Assembly (NCBI GenBank): GCA_036924285.1
Contig: JAYKYS010000015.1
Coordinates: 1,116,001-1,180,000, forward strand
Length of the DNA: 64,000 nucleotides
DNA from: Asterella californica
Taxonomy: Eukaryota > Streptophyta > Marchantiopsida > Marchantiales > Aytoniaceae
Direction: 5' to 3'
The translations under genes and the position numbers were made by a program. A model generated the notes under the pieces. The model saw only the letters and a program-made list of their open reading frames with translations, was not told the DNA's origin and searched no databases. This document shows positions 49,220 to 61,037 of this stretch, in pieces (position 1 is the stretch's first letter; every line of letters begins with the position of its first letter).

Positions 49220-51244
49220 TATCGTGTCGGATATTTTGTGCGTGAAGGATGTCCAGGAAAACGCGAGGTTCCTGGCTGTGGAGATGCTGTGTGCCAAACA
49301 GAGACAAGACAGAGAAGAACAACCACGAAAAAGGAATGCTGCGATATATACCACTCTGAAAGTATGTACACTGTCGATTCTTTCTCCAAACAGCACAAAA
49401 CTGAGGAAAAGATCAGAGCGGTCTGTAACCTACTTCAGAAGCCCTAAAACAAACCCCTGAAACGTAACCCTAGTCTGAAATCGTCAAAACGTAGCTCAAA
49501 GCAAGAGGAACTTCTCTTTGCTAACAACCAGAGCCACAACAGTATCATGCGATCCAAACCCAAGTCCAAACCACATCCACACACTAGCTCTTGGCTAAAG
49601 CTAGCTACCACAAGCCATACACAACCAACTAAGTCCTTAACGAACTCAAAAGGACGAAACCTGTAGCGAAGGAACCGAAAAAGACCTATCTGGGAACTTT
49701 CTCCTTTCGCCAAACGATCTTCAAATGTTGATAGGGTCTCCTTCCCTGACTCCGTTGGCCCAAGAAACCTTCAGATCCGACTCCCGATAGTCGAGATATC
49801 GCCGATTTTCGGTCGCAAGTGACCGAACCTTCAAAAACTCCTCCCTGCGGCTTAAAACCGCTCACACCGCACAAACGGATCGTCCAAACTGATATCCGTC
49901 TTCGCTGGTAGGTAGATCTGGCTACCCTAAACCCAACGAGACTCCAAACAAGTCGTTTGGAGTTCCCCTTGCAAAACCACGCAAGAAATTTGACCGCAGG
50001 TTGCAAAAAACTGACGTAAATCGGCTCCCTGCGGCTCAAACTTGCTCACCACACCCAAACCAACAATCCAATCCACGTATAGTCTTCTCCTATGAGTAGA
50101 TGAAGACTCCCTGATCGCGTAGGCACCAAGAACGAAGAGCTTGGCTCACCTATCGCGAAGAACAGCCCAACCTCAGGTCGCAGGTGAACGAAAATCTGAT
50201 GTAAGCGCTCCCTTGCGAGCCAATTTCACTCAGAACTTCCAAACCGCCCGATGAAAACTGGTATCGTCTTCAATTTCCTGTAGAACTCGGTGTTCTGATC
50301 CCGTTGGATCCAAGGACAGCAAGTTTGGACTCCGGAACGGCCCGAACGGTCCAACTCTCCTTCACAGGTAACTGAAAACCTCAAATCTGCTTCCTGCGTC
50401 TCAATTTCTCTCAGTACGCACTCCTCGATCCGTCTCTTCCCAAACCGTTTGAACCAGTGCGGAGCCTGCACAGATCTGAACCCAACGACGCCTTGCGCGT
50501 TTGCATTGGACTTCCAAATCTCCCGCACCGTCCGTTGACAGGTCGCAGACGCAAGCAAGCCCCTTAAGCACCCCCCTTGTTATAGTCTGTACGTACGAAG
50601 TTCAACCCTCAATAATAAGAAGCAGGCCCCTTGCGTGTTTGATATAACGTCTGAAGCCCTAAATACCCAGTCAGCAAGTAACCAGGAGTCTAGCTTGATT
50701 TTACCTTCTTTCGAATCGCATAACTTCTTCTCTGGATGTCCAAACGAAGTAAACAAGATGCCCATGGAAAGCTTACAACGAGCTCTACCCATCCATGTGA
50801 TGAAACTGAAGATCCGAAGTTGCGCCAAAAGCCCGTAAGCTGGGGCCTAGCTTGTTTTCTTCATCTTTCGAGTCTTGTAACTTTTCCATTAGGCGTCCAA
50901 ACGAAGTAGATGAAGTGCCTATGGAAAGCTGACAAGGAGCTCTATCCACTGGTGCGATAAAAACGAAGATCCGAAGTGGTGCCAAAAACCCATAAGCTGG
51001 GGCCTAGCTTATTTTCTCCATCTTTCGAGTCCTGTAACTTTTCCACTAGGCGTCCAAACGAAGTAGACAAAGTGCATATGGAAAGCTGACAAGGAGCTCT
51101 ACCCATCTATGCGATGAAAATGGAGATCTGAGATTGTGCCAAAAACTCGTAAGCTAGGGCCTAGCTTGTCTTACCCATAAGTGTCTTTGGAGCGACAAAA
51201 ATCAAAATTTGATTTTCATGTAGGAGCCGGTCCACGACACGACA
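49220..51244 (-). repeat. 3' LTR of element E
   Basis: Pairs with 53696-55721. Inside are three tandem units of about 157 bases, marked by AGCT(G/A)GGGCCTAGCTT near 50838, 50995 and 51152. Each contains TCCAAACGAAGTAGA and TATGGAAAGCTGACAAGGAG. Open frames within the LTR recur in the other LTR only because the two are near-identical. Confidence 0.92.
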
Positions 51245-51930
51245 TCCACCCCCTCCAAACCTGTGCATCCTCCGGTATGCACCAGAGATACCAACCAAGG
51301 AGTGGACCGGCACTCAACCATCTTGTCATCCTCCCTCCCATCTCAGTCAACCTCATCCTCAAAGTTGCAACCTGATCGTCATCTTGAAGTTGCTACCCTG
51401 CCATGATCCTCCCTAGATCCATGCTCATTGACTTTCTCCTCGAACCTCCCATCCAATCACCCCCTCTAAATCTACACATCTTCAATATGCGAAGACATAG
51501 AAAGAATAACCCATCATATCATAGAATTGTCTTCCATCCGTCCTGTAGAACCTCATCGTCGAGGTTTGTGACCCAAGTGTCGTAGTAGACATCATCCGTC
51601 AACGCAATCACCATCATATTTCTGACTAGAACCCTCAACCTCAAGTCTGTACATGTCATCGTACCTATCCAACTCTCTTTTTTGTTTTCTGAAAAAAAAG
51701 AACCACACTGCTGCAACCAGAATCCTCAACTGCAACCATCATTGTCTCGCTGTAGAATAGTATCTTCCTCAACCATCATCCTCCCTGATATCTTCTTCTG
51801 AAAATCCTCACAACCTCCCAAGCATCATCCTCTCAACCTTCCTGAAAATATTTACAATCCCCCAAGCATCATCCTCCCAACACAAATCACCTTCAGCAAT
51901 GGCTTTTCCCCTGTAAGCCATCCTTACCCA

Positions 51931-53547
51931 TCATCCTATACCCGTAGCCTCCAGAGCATCCATCCACTCTCCATCGCCCTCAGCATGTCTGTGCTTGATG
52001 ATGCCAATGATGACATCATGGACTCTCCTTGTAGCTGCACCCAAGACCTCCCGTGATAGGAACCCAACCTGTGTATCTCGAATGTGCTCCTCCCAACCTC
52101 CTTTCACATCCATCGTCATATCAACATCTGGTTGTTTGCATGCAACCAGATCACCCATGTCCAATATCTGCACCTCAACCATCCCCTCCGGTTGTGAAGG
52201 ATCGTCCTCCATTGCTTGTATAGGAAGAATAGTTTCCTGTTGAACCTTATCCTCCCCAGCTTGCTTCTCTGAAGAAGTCTCTTCTTGTCCCTTCTTCTCG
52301 CTCTGCGTCGTGGATGCAGTAGTCAACCTGAGCCCGTTTAGATCCTCGTGCTCATCCAAACCATCTCTATGGAGATCATGCTCAATCTCCTCCACCCTAG
52401 CACCATAACTTGTAGCTTCGTCAGCTACAACTGCATGTGCCGCAAGATAATCATCCACAATCTTCTTCATCCCTCCTTTACTAATGTTGGCTTGAAGGGG
52501 AGTACCCGTACTTGTGAATGCAACCTTTCCATCCTCCCAAGAAATAACCTCAAGTTGCAAAGACTCTGCAAAGTCAATGCAATCGTCCCGCTCATGATCA
52601 GTATCATCACACCACAGGCAGTGATGTACCCGAGCTAGTTTGGGTACAAGCTCCATCTTGGTCGAATATCCCTTATCCTCCAACCCAGTAACCTGAGCTT
52701 GTAGATCTTGCATCTTTTGCTGTAGGTCTTCGATGGTTGGATCCTTCTCTTCTACAACCACAACTGGAGGTTGAACCTCAGATACTACCTGAACTGGTGT
52801 GGTAGTCAACGCTGCAGGTGCCAACCTTGTAACCCTTCCCCGTGTCTGCCTCTGGACAAGAAGCTCAACAGCTTCATGCACAACCTCCCAATTTCTTGTT
52901 AATCCTTCTTCTTCATCCCCATCCTCCAGAAGTAGCTCCAACTGTTCCTGCCATGGTTCATCTGCAGCTTGAAGAAACAGCTCCGTCTTGTAACTCTCCA
53001 AGGTTAGCATGTCCACCCGAGGTAGTTGAGAGAATTGTCTCTCGAACTCCTTTAACAACTCTGCAGGCTGTAAACCCTTGCTGGATCGGTTGACCCATTC
53101 CAAAAACGATTTCTTGGTTACTCGATCTGAGTTTCCCAAGAAATACTCCTCCATCAGTGCATGTGAAAATGTATCCCAGTTCCTCCCAAAACGCTTTGTT
53201 AGACCCTTCACATGCTCCCTTATCTCAGGCACCGCAGCGAGTTCGAACGTCTCGATCATCTCCTTCTCCGGTACCTGATCCAAATCCATCTCTGTCTTGT
53301 AACATCTCAAGTACTTTGAGATGTCTCTCCCATCAAACAGATCGAGCTTGTCGATCACCCTTCGAAGCGCCTTCGTCCCCAAAGCCTCCTTTTGTTGGTT
53401 CTCTTGCTCTTGTCGCATAAACAAAGTGAAGGCTTGAAACAAACGTGCAGTTGCTGCATCCAACTGCACCCCTGGTATCCCCTCAGATCCATTCATCCCG
53501 TCCATAGTCATGGCTCGTCCCATCCTCCCATCCTCCCATGATCCCAA
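51931..53547 (-). CDS. gag: Gag protein of element E, intact 538 codons
   Basis: Expected to form virus-like particles and bind element RNA. It contains a Retrotrans_gag-like helical region (VQLDAATARLFQAF, FELAAVPEIREHVKGL, MEEYFLGNSDRVTKKSFLEW, KTELFLQAADEPWQ). A zinc knuckle CLWCDDTDHERDDC follows near residue 310. The variable charged C-terminal half ends in EVLGAATRRVHDVIIGIIKH. It aligns with element A gag through both halves, including across the stop codon there. The frame is uninterrupted, consistent with recent insertion. The C-terminal half, conserved between elements but without a known domain, may have a packaging role (inference). A nearby downstream ATG is also possible as start. 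Confidence 0.9.
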   Translation of the reverse strand: MGSWEDGRMGRAMTMDGMNGSEGIPGVQLDAATARLFQAFTLFMRQEQENQQKEALGTKALRRVIDKLDLFDGRDISKYLRCYKTEMDLDQVPEKEMIETFELAAVPEIREHVKGLTKRFGRNWDTFSHALMEEYFLGNSDRVTKKSFLEWVNRSSKGLQPAELLKEFERQFSQLPRVDMLTLESYKTELFLQAADEPWQEQLELLLEDGDEEEGLTRNWEVVHEAVELLVQRQTRGRVTRLAPAALTTTPVQVVSEVQPPVVVVEEKDPTIEDLQQKMQDLQAQVTGLEDKGYSTKMELVPKLARVHHCLWCDDTDHERDDCIDFAESLQLEVISWEDGKVAFTSTGTPLQANISKGGMKKIVDDYLAAHAVVADEATSYGARVEEIEHDLHRDGLDEHEDLNGLRLTTASTTQSEKKGQEETSSEKQAGEDKVQQETILPIQAMEDDPSQPEGMVEVQILDMGDLVACKQPDVDMTMDVKGGWEEHIRDTQVGFLSREVLGAATRRVHDVIIGIIKHRHAEGDGEWMDALEATGIG

Positions 53548-53674
53548 CCGTCTACAAATCCATCATCCCAGGTCCGCAGCATCCTCCCGAACAATCAAAT
53601 CCATCTTCATCCTCGTTCATGATTGCTGATCTCTTCTGCCCAGTTCTAACACACAAATATCTCCACCCCGGACC

Positions 53675-53692
53675 TTCACGTCGAGTTCACCA
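53675..53692 (-). other. Candidate primer-binding site of element E
   Basis: TTCACGTCGAGTTCACCA, identical to 2812-2829 in element A, lies three bases from the 5' LTR. The element strand starts TGGTGAACTC. Confidence 0.6.
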
Positions 53693-53695
53693 CCG

Positions 53696-55721
53696 TATCG
53701 TGTCGGATATTTTGTGCGTGAAGGATGTCCAGGAAAACGCGAGGTTCCTGGCTGTGGAGATGCTGTGTGCCAAACAGAGACAAGACAGAGAAGAACAACC
53801 ACGAAAAAGGAATGCTGCGATATATACCACTCTGAAAGTATGTACACTGTCGATTCTTTCTCCAAACAGCACAAAACTGAGGAAAAGATCAGAGCGGTCT
53901 GTAACCTACTTCAGAAGCCCTAAAACAAACCCCTGAAACGTAACCCTAGTCTGAAATCGTCAAAACGTAGCTCAAAGCAAGAGGAACTTCTCTTTGCTAA
54001 CAACCAGAGCCACAACAGTATCATGCGATCCAAACCCAAGTCCAAACCACATCCACACACTAGCTCTTGGCTAAAGCTAGCTACCACAAGCCATACACAA
54101 CCAACTAAGTCCTTAACGAACTCAAAAGGACGAAACCTGTAGCGAAGGAACCGAAAAAGACCTATCTGGGAACTTTCTCCTTTCGCCAAACGATCTTCAA
54201 ATGTTGATAGGGTCTCCTTCCCTGACTCCGTTGGCCCAAGAAACCTTCAGATCCGACTCCCGATAGTCGAGATATCGCCGATTTTCGGTCGCAAGTGACC
54301 GAACCTTCAAAAACTCCTCCCTGCGGCTTAAAACCGCTCACACCGCACAAACGGATCGTCCAAACTGATATCCGTCTTCGCTGGTAGGTAGATCTGGCTA
54401 CCCTAAACCCAACGAGACTCCAAACAAGTCGTTTGGAGTTCCCCTTGCAAAACCACGCAAGAAATTTGACCGCAGGTTGCAAAAAACTGACGTAAATCGG
54501 CTCCCTGCGGCTCAAACTTGCTCACCACACCCAAACCAACAATCCAATCCACGTATAGTCTTCTCCTATGAGTAGATGAAGACTCCCTGATCGCGTAGGC
54601 ACCAAGAACGAAGAGCTTGGCTCACCTATCGCGAAGAACAGCCCAACCTCAGGTCGCAGGTGAACGAAAATCTGATGTAAGCGCTCCCTTGCGAGCCAAT
54701 TTCACTCAGAACTTCCAAACCGCCCGATGAAAACTGGTATCGTCTTCAATTTCCTGTAGAACTCGGTGTTCTGATCCCGTTGGATCCAAGGACAGCAAGT
54801 TTGGACTCCGGAACGGCCCGAACGGTCCAACTCTCCTTCACAGGTAACTGAAAACCTCAAATCTGCTTCCTGCGTCTCAATTTCTCTCAGTACGCACTCC
54901 TCGATCCGTCTCTTCCCAAACCGTTTGAACCAGTGCGGAGCCTGCACAGATCTGAACCCAACGACGCCTTGCGCGTTTGCATTGGACTTCCAAATCTCCC
55001 GCACCGTCCGTTGACAGGTCGCAGACGCAAGCAAGCCCCTTAAGCACCCCCCTTGTTATAGTCTTGTACGTACGAAGTTCAACCCTCAATAATAAGAAGC
55101 AGGCCCCTTGCGTGTTTGATATAACGTCTGAAGCCCTAAATACCCAGTCAGCAAGTAACCAGGAGTCTAGCTTGATTTTACCTTCTTTCGAATCGCATAA
55201 CTTCTTCTCTGGATGTCCAAACGAAGTAAACAAGATGCCCATGGAAAGCTTACAACGAGCTCTACCCATCCATGTGATGAAACTGAAGATCCGAAGTTGC
55301 GCCAAAAGCCCGTAAGCTGGGGCCTAACTTGTTTTCTTCATCTTTCGAGTCTTGTAACTTTTCCATTAGGCGTCCAAACGAAGTAGATGAAGTGTCTATG
55401 GAAAGCTGACAAGGAGCTCTATCCACTGGTGCGATAAAAACGAAGATCCGAAGTGGTGCCAAAAACCCATAAGCTGGGGCCTAGCTTATTTTCTCCATCT
55501 TTCGAGTCCTGTAACTTTTCCACTAGGCGTCCAAACGAAGTAGACAAAGTGCATATGGAAAGCTGACAAGGAGCTCTACCCATCTATGCGATGAAAATGG
55601 AGATCTGAGATTGTGCCAAAAACTCGTAAGCTAGGGCCTAGCTTGTCTTACCCATAAGTGTCTTTGGAGCGACAAAAATCAAAATTTGATTTTCATGTAG
55701 GAGCCGGTCCACGACACGACA
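53696..55721 (-). repeat. 5' LTR of element E
   Basis: Near-identical to 49220-51244. Differences noticed: one extra T near 55064, A for G in GGGGCCTAACTT near 55326, and T for C in AGTGTCTATGG near 55394. Confidence 0.92.
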
Positions 55722-57288
55722 CCGGTTTGATGTAAGACATCCATGAAGTTCATGAATAATCAATGCTCATTTGGTTGTTGGATTTCCATGAAGTTTATCG
55801 GTAACCAGCCTCCGTTATAATCACACCTCGTATTTAAAGCATAATCATCCACGCATTCATGGATGATCAACTTTATGTTTGCACTTGTCTCTATATTAAT
55901 ATTGGACATCCATGAAGTTCATGGATGACAAATACTTATTCTGACGTTATGTATTTACAAAGTCTTGGATGGTCAAACTCTGTTTGCATCAACCTCTATG
56001 AATTGGTTGATCTTACATTTTTTTTGATTCTATCACATGTGTGGTAACTCATATAGTACGAAAATTGAAATTTCTCTATATTTTACTCCAAATTAAAATA
56101 CTAAATCAATAGTTCCTAAGACAACTCCTTAAATATTATCATTTGCATCAATAAGCATTTAAGCGAGTACTCCTGTAGTCATAACCATTACGTAACCGAA
56201 AGGTGTATCCTGTAGCGCTGTAGCTACCATGTCGATGTATTGTGCTCGTGCTTAGAAGCAGATCATGAAGGAGACTAAACGGAGCTACATGCCCAAGTGT
56301 AAAAGAAAAGAGGTTTAAAGATACTAGGACACCACTCCTTTTTCTCGTTTGAATATGATTAGTGGGAGTATAATCCCTAGAGGAATCGAGTAGAAGACAT
56401 TTTCTTTATAAGCGCGAGGGGTAGCTTTATTCATTTAAGACTATGGGATGGAAGGTTAGATGGGACCTACTACTTATGACATTCGTAACATGGCGGTCAT
56501 CTATGAATTCTAGCTTATCATGGGGTGGTACTAGAGTATCTCGCGCATGAAAGTTGACAGATAAGTACCAACGAAAACTATGAATTCAGCACTTGGACTG
56601 TCACTTCAAATCAAGATACAACAAAGAACACTACAAGACGAGAGAGTCAATATGCACTAGTATCGAATTGGACCGATGGAGAGACTATTCGATAAGTCAC
56701 AATCCGCACTTTGGCATGATCTATGGACTCGCAAGTGACGACGATGGTACTCAAGAATGGTGACCGAACGTGAGATAATGAGTGATCACTGATGCACTTT
56801 GTCGTAAGAAGAAGAAGCATAGATCAGAAGAGAGTCACGCTATGTTAACGGAGCAGTTAATGTCATATGGTAGACACCGCTCTCCATATTTAGTTGAACA
56901 AAGATTACCCACAATATTGCGAAGGCTAACACGTGACTTTATCACATGGATTATTGGCGCATTTCAGCTTCAATTTCAGAAATTTCTTGCTATTTTGTCT
57001 TGTAACAAGGTGACCATACAAGTTAACACGTTTATCAAAATTTAACGAAAGAAGTTTGGACCACATTCAATAAGTGAACACTTCATAATAAAAAATATAT
57101 GGAAAAGCAAAATACCTGTGAGAGTGGTTAGAAGAGAACCAAGTCGCTTCTTGTCATTACACTCCCTTCCTTTGCAGAATGTCGATCTTTGTGGTGCCCA
57201 CAATCTACAGGATTCACGAATTTTTGAAATTTTTAAGGTTAATAACTTGTTTGTATAACTGAAGAAGCTTTGTTACTTAAGATTACGG
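55722..57288. other. AT-rich DNA flanking element E
   Basis: Continues the palindrome-bearing sequence interrupted by element E. An 87-codon plus-strand frame at 56782-57045 begins MITDALCRKKKKH, reminiscent of the RNase H end of retroelement pol (VADALSRK). It is followed by nothing recognisable, so at most a scrap. Confidence 0.35.
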
Positions 57289-57375
57289 CTTCCTTAGAAA
57301 GATGATCTTACGATCTTTTTCGTAATAAGAAGTTGACTTCTTCGGAAGACGACCATCTTCCGAGAAGCGTCTTCT

Positions 57376-58430
57376 TGTAGTGTCGCATGATTACTCCTTT
57401 TGCCCATCTAGTATACAAGATATCGTTCCCACAGAGGATTTGCACAAGTAACGTTGCTCTAAGTTCTAAGATCTGTTCAAACACACAAACACACGGGTTT
57501 TGCCTAGAAATCTCGTCTTCTCACAAAACCACGCGTCTTCCAGACTCGCCCAAAAGGTGCTCTGGACCTAAACCAACAACTACTAACTAAAATATCACAC
57601 AACTATTCACAGAGAAGCTCGAGAAGACGCTTCTTGCTTCCAGGTCACCTCTTCCGGTCTTCTCAGTACCGTCTTCCCGAAGCAATTCTCGGCTTCTGGG
57701 GGTTCAACTCGGCTTCTCACACCTCCAGAAGACTGTTCCTGCTTTGCAGAAGTCGACTAGCAACGGCTGTTACACTTTACTCTCTCTCTCTCTCATTCCA
57801 ACGGGTTAGATTAATCATAGGGTGTATGCCCCCTGTAGTCTTCCCAGGCTTCTGCTGTCTACGGAAATGGTCTTCCTGCAGCACTACAACGACATTCACC
57901 TTCACGGAAGCTCAATAGAAGTCTCGCAAGCTCACTAGAAGAAGATAAGAAGATGAGGAAGATGGGAGAAGATGGGGAAGAAGGGAAAATCCAAACAAGA
58001 GAAAACAAGATGAAAAGGAGAAATTAAGGTTCCGACAGGCTTCTAGTCCGGATCCTGACTAACAAGCCATCCCTGCTTGTAATAGTTTGGGGAGGAAGAC
58101 AACAAACGTGCGTACAGTTGCACCGTCTTCTACTTGAGGATGTCGTCTTCTGCTGTGAGAAGAATGCTTCTTTCTTCTTCTCTCGCTGCTCCGACTACTT
58201 TGTCTTCTGGGATCCCTTATCCATAAGACCGTCCGTACGTAGATCCGAAGTGCTCTACTGGACGAGCCAAGCTGCGAATCTGCACAACTGTTGACAGTCA
58301 CCGCCACTAAAAAAGAACCCTTCTCATGCACAATCGGGAGTGAATCCAAGAAAACCCACCACCCAGAAGACATGGACAAAGCTTCTGCACTCAAATCAGC
58401 AATCCATTCCCCGAGAAGAAGTCACATTGG
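57376..58430 (-). repeat. Direct repeat (LTR-like), left copy of element F
   Basis: Aligns with 62933-64000, with scattered substitutions and small indels, so this element is much older than E. A purine-rich run of GGGAGAAGAT-like units near 57930-57990 differs in copy number from the right copy (63490-63565). Its right end cannot be fixed because the other copy runs off the window. Confidence 0.75.
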
Positions 58431-59042
58431 CATTGGGAAGCTCACTCCCTACTTCATGTGCCTACTCCTCGACACACCAGTCTAGCCAACAGGACTGCAC
58501 GAGGATGCCGTTCCCTGTTCCTAAATTGTCTACTACCTCTATCTACATCTTCGAACCACTGCGGGTAACGAGCATGCAGACCCCTCCGGTATAATCCCAG
58601 TCTATTCGTATGTCTCAAATATCGGGTGTAGTGTGTGTGCGCACAGTACATAACAACGTACTTAGTGCGCCCTTCAAATGTGTACACTCTGTCTAATGTG
58701 CACAGTGTGTGATGTGTGTGTACAGCAGGAGTAATGTGTGTTCAAAATCCTACCCTTCGATCCTACTTATGTCTCTGCCACGAGGAAATAGAGAGAACCA
58801 CCACCAGGGAGAGAAAAGCTGCCCTTCCACATGCAAGCGGTTTCCCCTTCCTGTTCTTGCGCTTCCTACTCTACCACATGGTTGCCTAACTAAATTTATA
58901 CTAAAACTGCCACCCCTAAGATAGCATGTTCGGTTCCTACTAAGTTTGGAAATGTCAACTTGTCTCCTACGTTTGCTACCTACTCTGATTGCTCGGAGGC
59001 AATCTCTACCCGATATGCTCCTATCGGAACTACTAGCTCGGC

Positions 59043-61037
59043 TTATGATAAGCTGGAAAGCCCTGCAATTACCTCGGGTGTCACTGAGGTGGCTTCCTCA
59101 ATAGTCGTCGCTGGCTCTGCTGCTGCTTCTACTTCGGAAGACGGAAGCGTCTTCTGGGAAACTGGGTCCACGTGCGCTTCCTCGCTCTTCTGAGGCACTA
59201 GTCCAACACTTGGAGCCATGGTGACCTCATAAGGGTCCGGAGAAATCGCTTCCTCCACTCGGAATACCTGCGAAGACAACCCTTCTTCCTGTCTTCCAGA
59301 AGACATCTTGTCTTCCGGGGCTTCTTCCGGAGTCTTATCGGCTTCCAACGCTGTCACTACCAAGTGGACAGCGAGGTCGAACTCCTCCTTCTCCAATTCG
59401 GATCCAGTCGATGATGCTGGAGCTTGAGAAGATGCAGTTGTAGGTGGCGGAATCAAGGGAAGACCATAGAGTGTCTTCACTCCCTCTATATGCCGATCCA
59501 AATACCTGAACATACTCTCCTTGCACTCTACCAACATTGTCTTGGACTCGTCGTCTCATTCTTTAGCCTCACTTGGTTGCTCTGCCTCAGCTGCGCTGAC
59601 TCCTTGGCAGAAGCGGCTGCTTCCGTCTTGTACTTCGCTGTGAGCTTCTCCGTGGTGCGGAGGTTGGCTTCTAGCGCGTCTATCTTCTTCTGGCCTTCTT
59701 CCTGCCGCATCAGGGTGCGCAGATCAAATCCAGGTTGTAGTGGCTTCTCCTGAGCCTTCGTCCTCTTCTCGATAAACTCCATAGCGGGCTGGATCTCTGA
59801 GTGGAAGAAGGCACTGAACTCTTCAAGTCTTCTTCCTGCTGAAGACAAGTTCATTTCCACAATCCGACCGAGGTGTCGACCTTGTCTTCTAGAGGCAAAG
59901 ATGCCTCTTCCACCACTATGGTCTTCAGCTTCTGCGCACGGGAAGAAGCTACTCTTCTCATCTTCCGAGGTGGAAGATCTCTCCTCATGGCAGAAGCGGT
60001 CCTCTTTACTGCGCTTCCTCGCATCGCAGTAGGAGTATCCATCCATCTTTCGTCTGCTGGAGTCTTCGGAAGACTCCCTGGTGTTGCACAAGCGGTCTTC
60101 TGCGTAGCTCGGGTACTCAAGAACTCTTCCGGTGAGTCGGACTCCGATCCAGAGTGAATGATCGAGAAGGAGGTGATCTTCCTAGGCATGCTCTTAGGAC
60201 CCATCTTCCTTGGTGGATTCAAGTCTTCCGATCCACTGGAATCGTCTTCTCTCACCAGAAGCATCTTCTGGTGGGTACAGGGCCTCATCTGCGGCATCAG
60301 AGTGGGAGAGGGAGTCATCGTTGCTGCTCGATCGTCTTCTTCCGAGGTCTCCTCCTTCGTCTCATGCTGCCATGTTGGCTCATATCTCGCCAACTGATCT
60401 TCCGTGAGATCCCCCATGGCTACGTACAAGTAACAGAAGAATAGAGTAAGATGTCCTCCTGCCGGGTACCTAAGTACACCAGCTCTGTCTGTACATATAC
60501 GTGGAAGAACGCACCCCAGTTGACGGGCACTCCTTCCGCGCATACTGCTTCCAGGAACTCCACGTCATGATCTCCAAGATACCTCGTCTTCTGCGCCTTC
60601 TCCTTAGGAAAGAGGTGAAGGAACAACTTCGCCAGAGGATGCTTCCGCGGCTCTCGGTAAGATTCAACCTTCCAGCCGTTTCTTCCCTGCCTGTCCTCCA
60701 TGAAGAGGCAAGTTGTGCTTTCAGGCACATGCCACTCACTCGAGGTCCTGGGTAAGATCTTCTTCTCGAGTCAATAACCTCGGTCCTCGGATTCTGACAT
60801 GTGGAAGGCCATGCGTCACCAATCTTCAGTCCAGGAAGATGGTCTTCCTCGAGCTACTCCTGCCTTCGCAGGTACACGGTTGCGAGGCGGTAAGGCTACC
60901 CAAACCTCCTCCAGAAGACCCTGGTCGGCGAGGTTCCAATCCCATAGGAAGAAGTCGAGACCCAACTCCTTGAGGAAGAGTTTGACCTCGGTCAACTCTG
61001 CTGCGGGTAACACCAACCCTCGAGGATGCATTGACAT
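59043..61037 (-). pseudogene. Frameshifted ORF chain of element F, function unknown
   Basis: Successive minus-strand frames seem to be one protein broken by frameshifts. 61037-60816 has EVKLFLKELGLDFFLWDWNL. 60728-60420 has HPLAKLFLHLFPKEKAQKT and VEFLEAVCAEGVPVNWGAFF. 60417-59851 is acidic/Ser-rich (EDDSSGSEDLNPPRKM) and then basic. About 59860-59528 is a coiled coil (EEGQKKIDALEANLRTTEKL). 59537-59043 has FRYLDRHIEGVKTLYGLP, then a Pro/Glu/Ser-rich tail. A folded N-terminus, low-complexity middle and coiled coil recall gag-like ORFs of plant retroelements, but no zinc knuckle or catalytic motif is seen. Confidence 0.45.

Larger units (their letters stand above)
49220..55721 (-). mobile_element. 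Non-autonomous gag-only LTR retrotransposon E (TR-GAG type), complete
   Basis: It has two LTRs of about 2.02 kb (49220-51244, 53696-55721), in which I noticed only three differences. The candidate PBS is at 53675-53692 and a single gag ORF at 51931-53547. A purine-rich tract on the minus strand (GGAGGGGGTGGA, 51245-51256) abuts the 3' LTR. The LTR ends carry near-inverted TCGTGTCG/CGACACGA. The bases CCGG(T) lie on both outer sides (49216-49220, 55722-55726) as target-site duplication. There is no protease, RT or integrase. Element A has homologous gag and the same PBS, so A-like relatives may mobilise it. Confidence 0.9.

Noticed and set aside
49444..50828. ORFs of 82-117 codons in the LTR, repeated at 53920-55305
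   Set aside because: They recur only because the LTRs are near-identical; no domain or zinc-finger motif was seen.
51995..53420. Plus-strand ORFs of 82-96 codons
   Set aside because: They are antisense shadows of the element E gag gene.
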